The notes under the pieces: model-generated
The model's database searches: none
The model's input: the letters and a program-made list of their open reading frames with translations, nothing else
What the model was told of the DNA's origin: nothing
Source: Trichomonas tenax
Lineage: Eukaryota > Parabasalia > Trichomonadida > Trichomonadidae
Length of the DNA stretch: 15,683 nucleotides
Assembly (NCBI GenBank): GCA_023091735.1
Contig: JALKBU010001154.1
Coordinates: 1-15,683 of the forward strand
Direction of reading: 5' to 3'
Shown: positions 15,296 to 15,683 of the stretch, piece by piece
Numbering within the stretch: position 1 is the stretch's first letter
Layout of the letters: each line of letters begins with the position of its first letter
Made by a program: the position numbers and the translations under genes

Positions 15296-15683
15296 TTTTT
15301 TTATGTATATATTTGTATTTTTATAGAGATGTTTTTGTTCATGGATTGTAAGATTGTTTTGCTTTCTATAAAGACTTGATTTTAGATTTTATTTTAGAAA
15401 TAACTAAACTCATTTCTTTCATCTTAATCACATTCAAATTGTTTTATTTATTGAATTTGATGAAAAAACAATTATAAGTATTTGATATATTTCGGGAAAA
15501 AGGATATTGTTATAACTTATGAAGCATAACAGTTAGTAATTAGATGTTCGCAGAAGCCACGGCGAAGTCGTGGATTATGCGAACATCTTTTTATATTATA
15601 TTTACCGACAGAGTTAGTTTTACAAGCTAGGGTCCCCCCTATATAATTAATAAAATTTTGAATACTAACAACAATAACAAAAT
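15296..15683. other. Intergenic region downstream of the karyopherin gene
   Basis: Very AT-rich DNA with no ORF of interest. It contains one conspicuous hairpin (listed separately) and, near the right edge, GGGTCCCCCC (15630-15639). No gene start is visible before the window ends. Confidence 0.6.
15542..15588 (+). ncRNA. Strong 47-nt hairpin followed by a T-run; possible small RNA end or miniature palindromic element
   Basis: The arms AGATGTTCGCA (15542-15552) and TGCGAACATCT (15578-15588) are perfect 11-bp complements. Inside lies a second stem: CCACG (15557-15561) pairs with CGTGG (15569-15573), extendable by C-G and a G-U pair to a 7-bp stem closed by a GAA loop. The two stems are separated by a 4x4 internal loop (GAAG/ATTA). 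A T-run follows directly. It lies 247 nt past the karyopherin stop in AT-rich DNA that would not give such a structure by chance. The T-run suits a Pol III end, but no A/B boxes or known snRNA motifs were found, so an imprint of a MITE-like element is equally possible. Confidence 0.45.

Noticed and set aside
15664..15683. ACTAACA at the right edge as a possible intron end
   Set aside because: No CAG follows before the window ends and no donor or exon is visible.
1..15683. CRISPR arrays, prokaryotic operons, phage or plasmid features
   Set aside because: No regularly spaced identical repeats and no Shine-Dalgarno-led gene clusters; all recognised families are eukaryotic.

Overview
The window reads as nuclear DNA of a unicellular eukaryote. 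It is AT-rich, has long uninterrupted reading frames with short intergenic gaps, and encodes only eukaryotic housekeeping and signalling families. Parabasalids such as Tritrichomonas or Trichomonas fit best. The decapping gene has an Inr-like TCATT 14 nt before its ATG, a stop codon falls inside a TAAA tetranucleotide, no intron is obvious, and a beta-helix-like protein of a trichomonad-looking style is present. The organism call is inference; no rRNA or other marker is in the window.

Layout. Bases 1-36 are probably the last 11 codons of a rightward gene. A 4.5-kb DOCK-family guanine-nucleotide exchange factor follows (508-4980, +) and converges on a Dcp2 mRNA-decapping enzyme (5029-6189, -) that carries an N-terminal RGG box. 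Divergent from Dcp2 is a short beta-helix-like ORF (6301-7164, +). It ends 13 nt from a second, decayed Dcp2 copy (7178-7663, -), which has an in-frame TAG and a ruined Nudix helix. Next come a divergent Sec24-like COPII coat protein (7987 to about 10029, -) and, head to head with it, a small HMG-box protein (about 10434-10877, +). Neither of these has an in-frame ATG ahead of its conserved domain. About 1.6 kb without a recognisable gene follows; it holds an extremely AT-rich tract, a 140-bp GC-rich island, motif clusters and a strongly C-depleted tract. The last gene is a HEAT-repeat karyopherin resembling CSE1/exportin-2 (12554-15295, +). Downstream sits a strong 47-nt hairpin followed by a T-run.

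The genes do not form a pathway or an operon-like system. They are independent cell-biological functions: Rho-family GTPase signalling, mRNA decay, ER-to-Golgi transport, chromatin and nuclear transport. I do not see a convincing new multigene system. The points most worth a second look are the interrupted Dcp2 paralogue, the two genes with no usable ATG, the downstream hairpin, the GC-rich island and the periodic G-runs upstream of the karyopherin gene.
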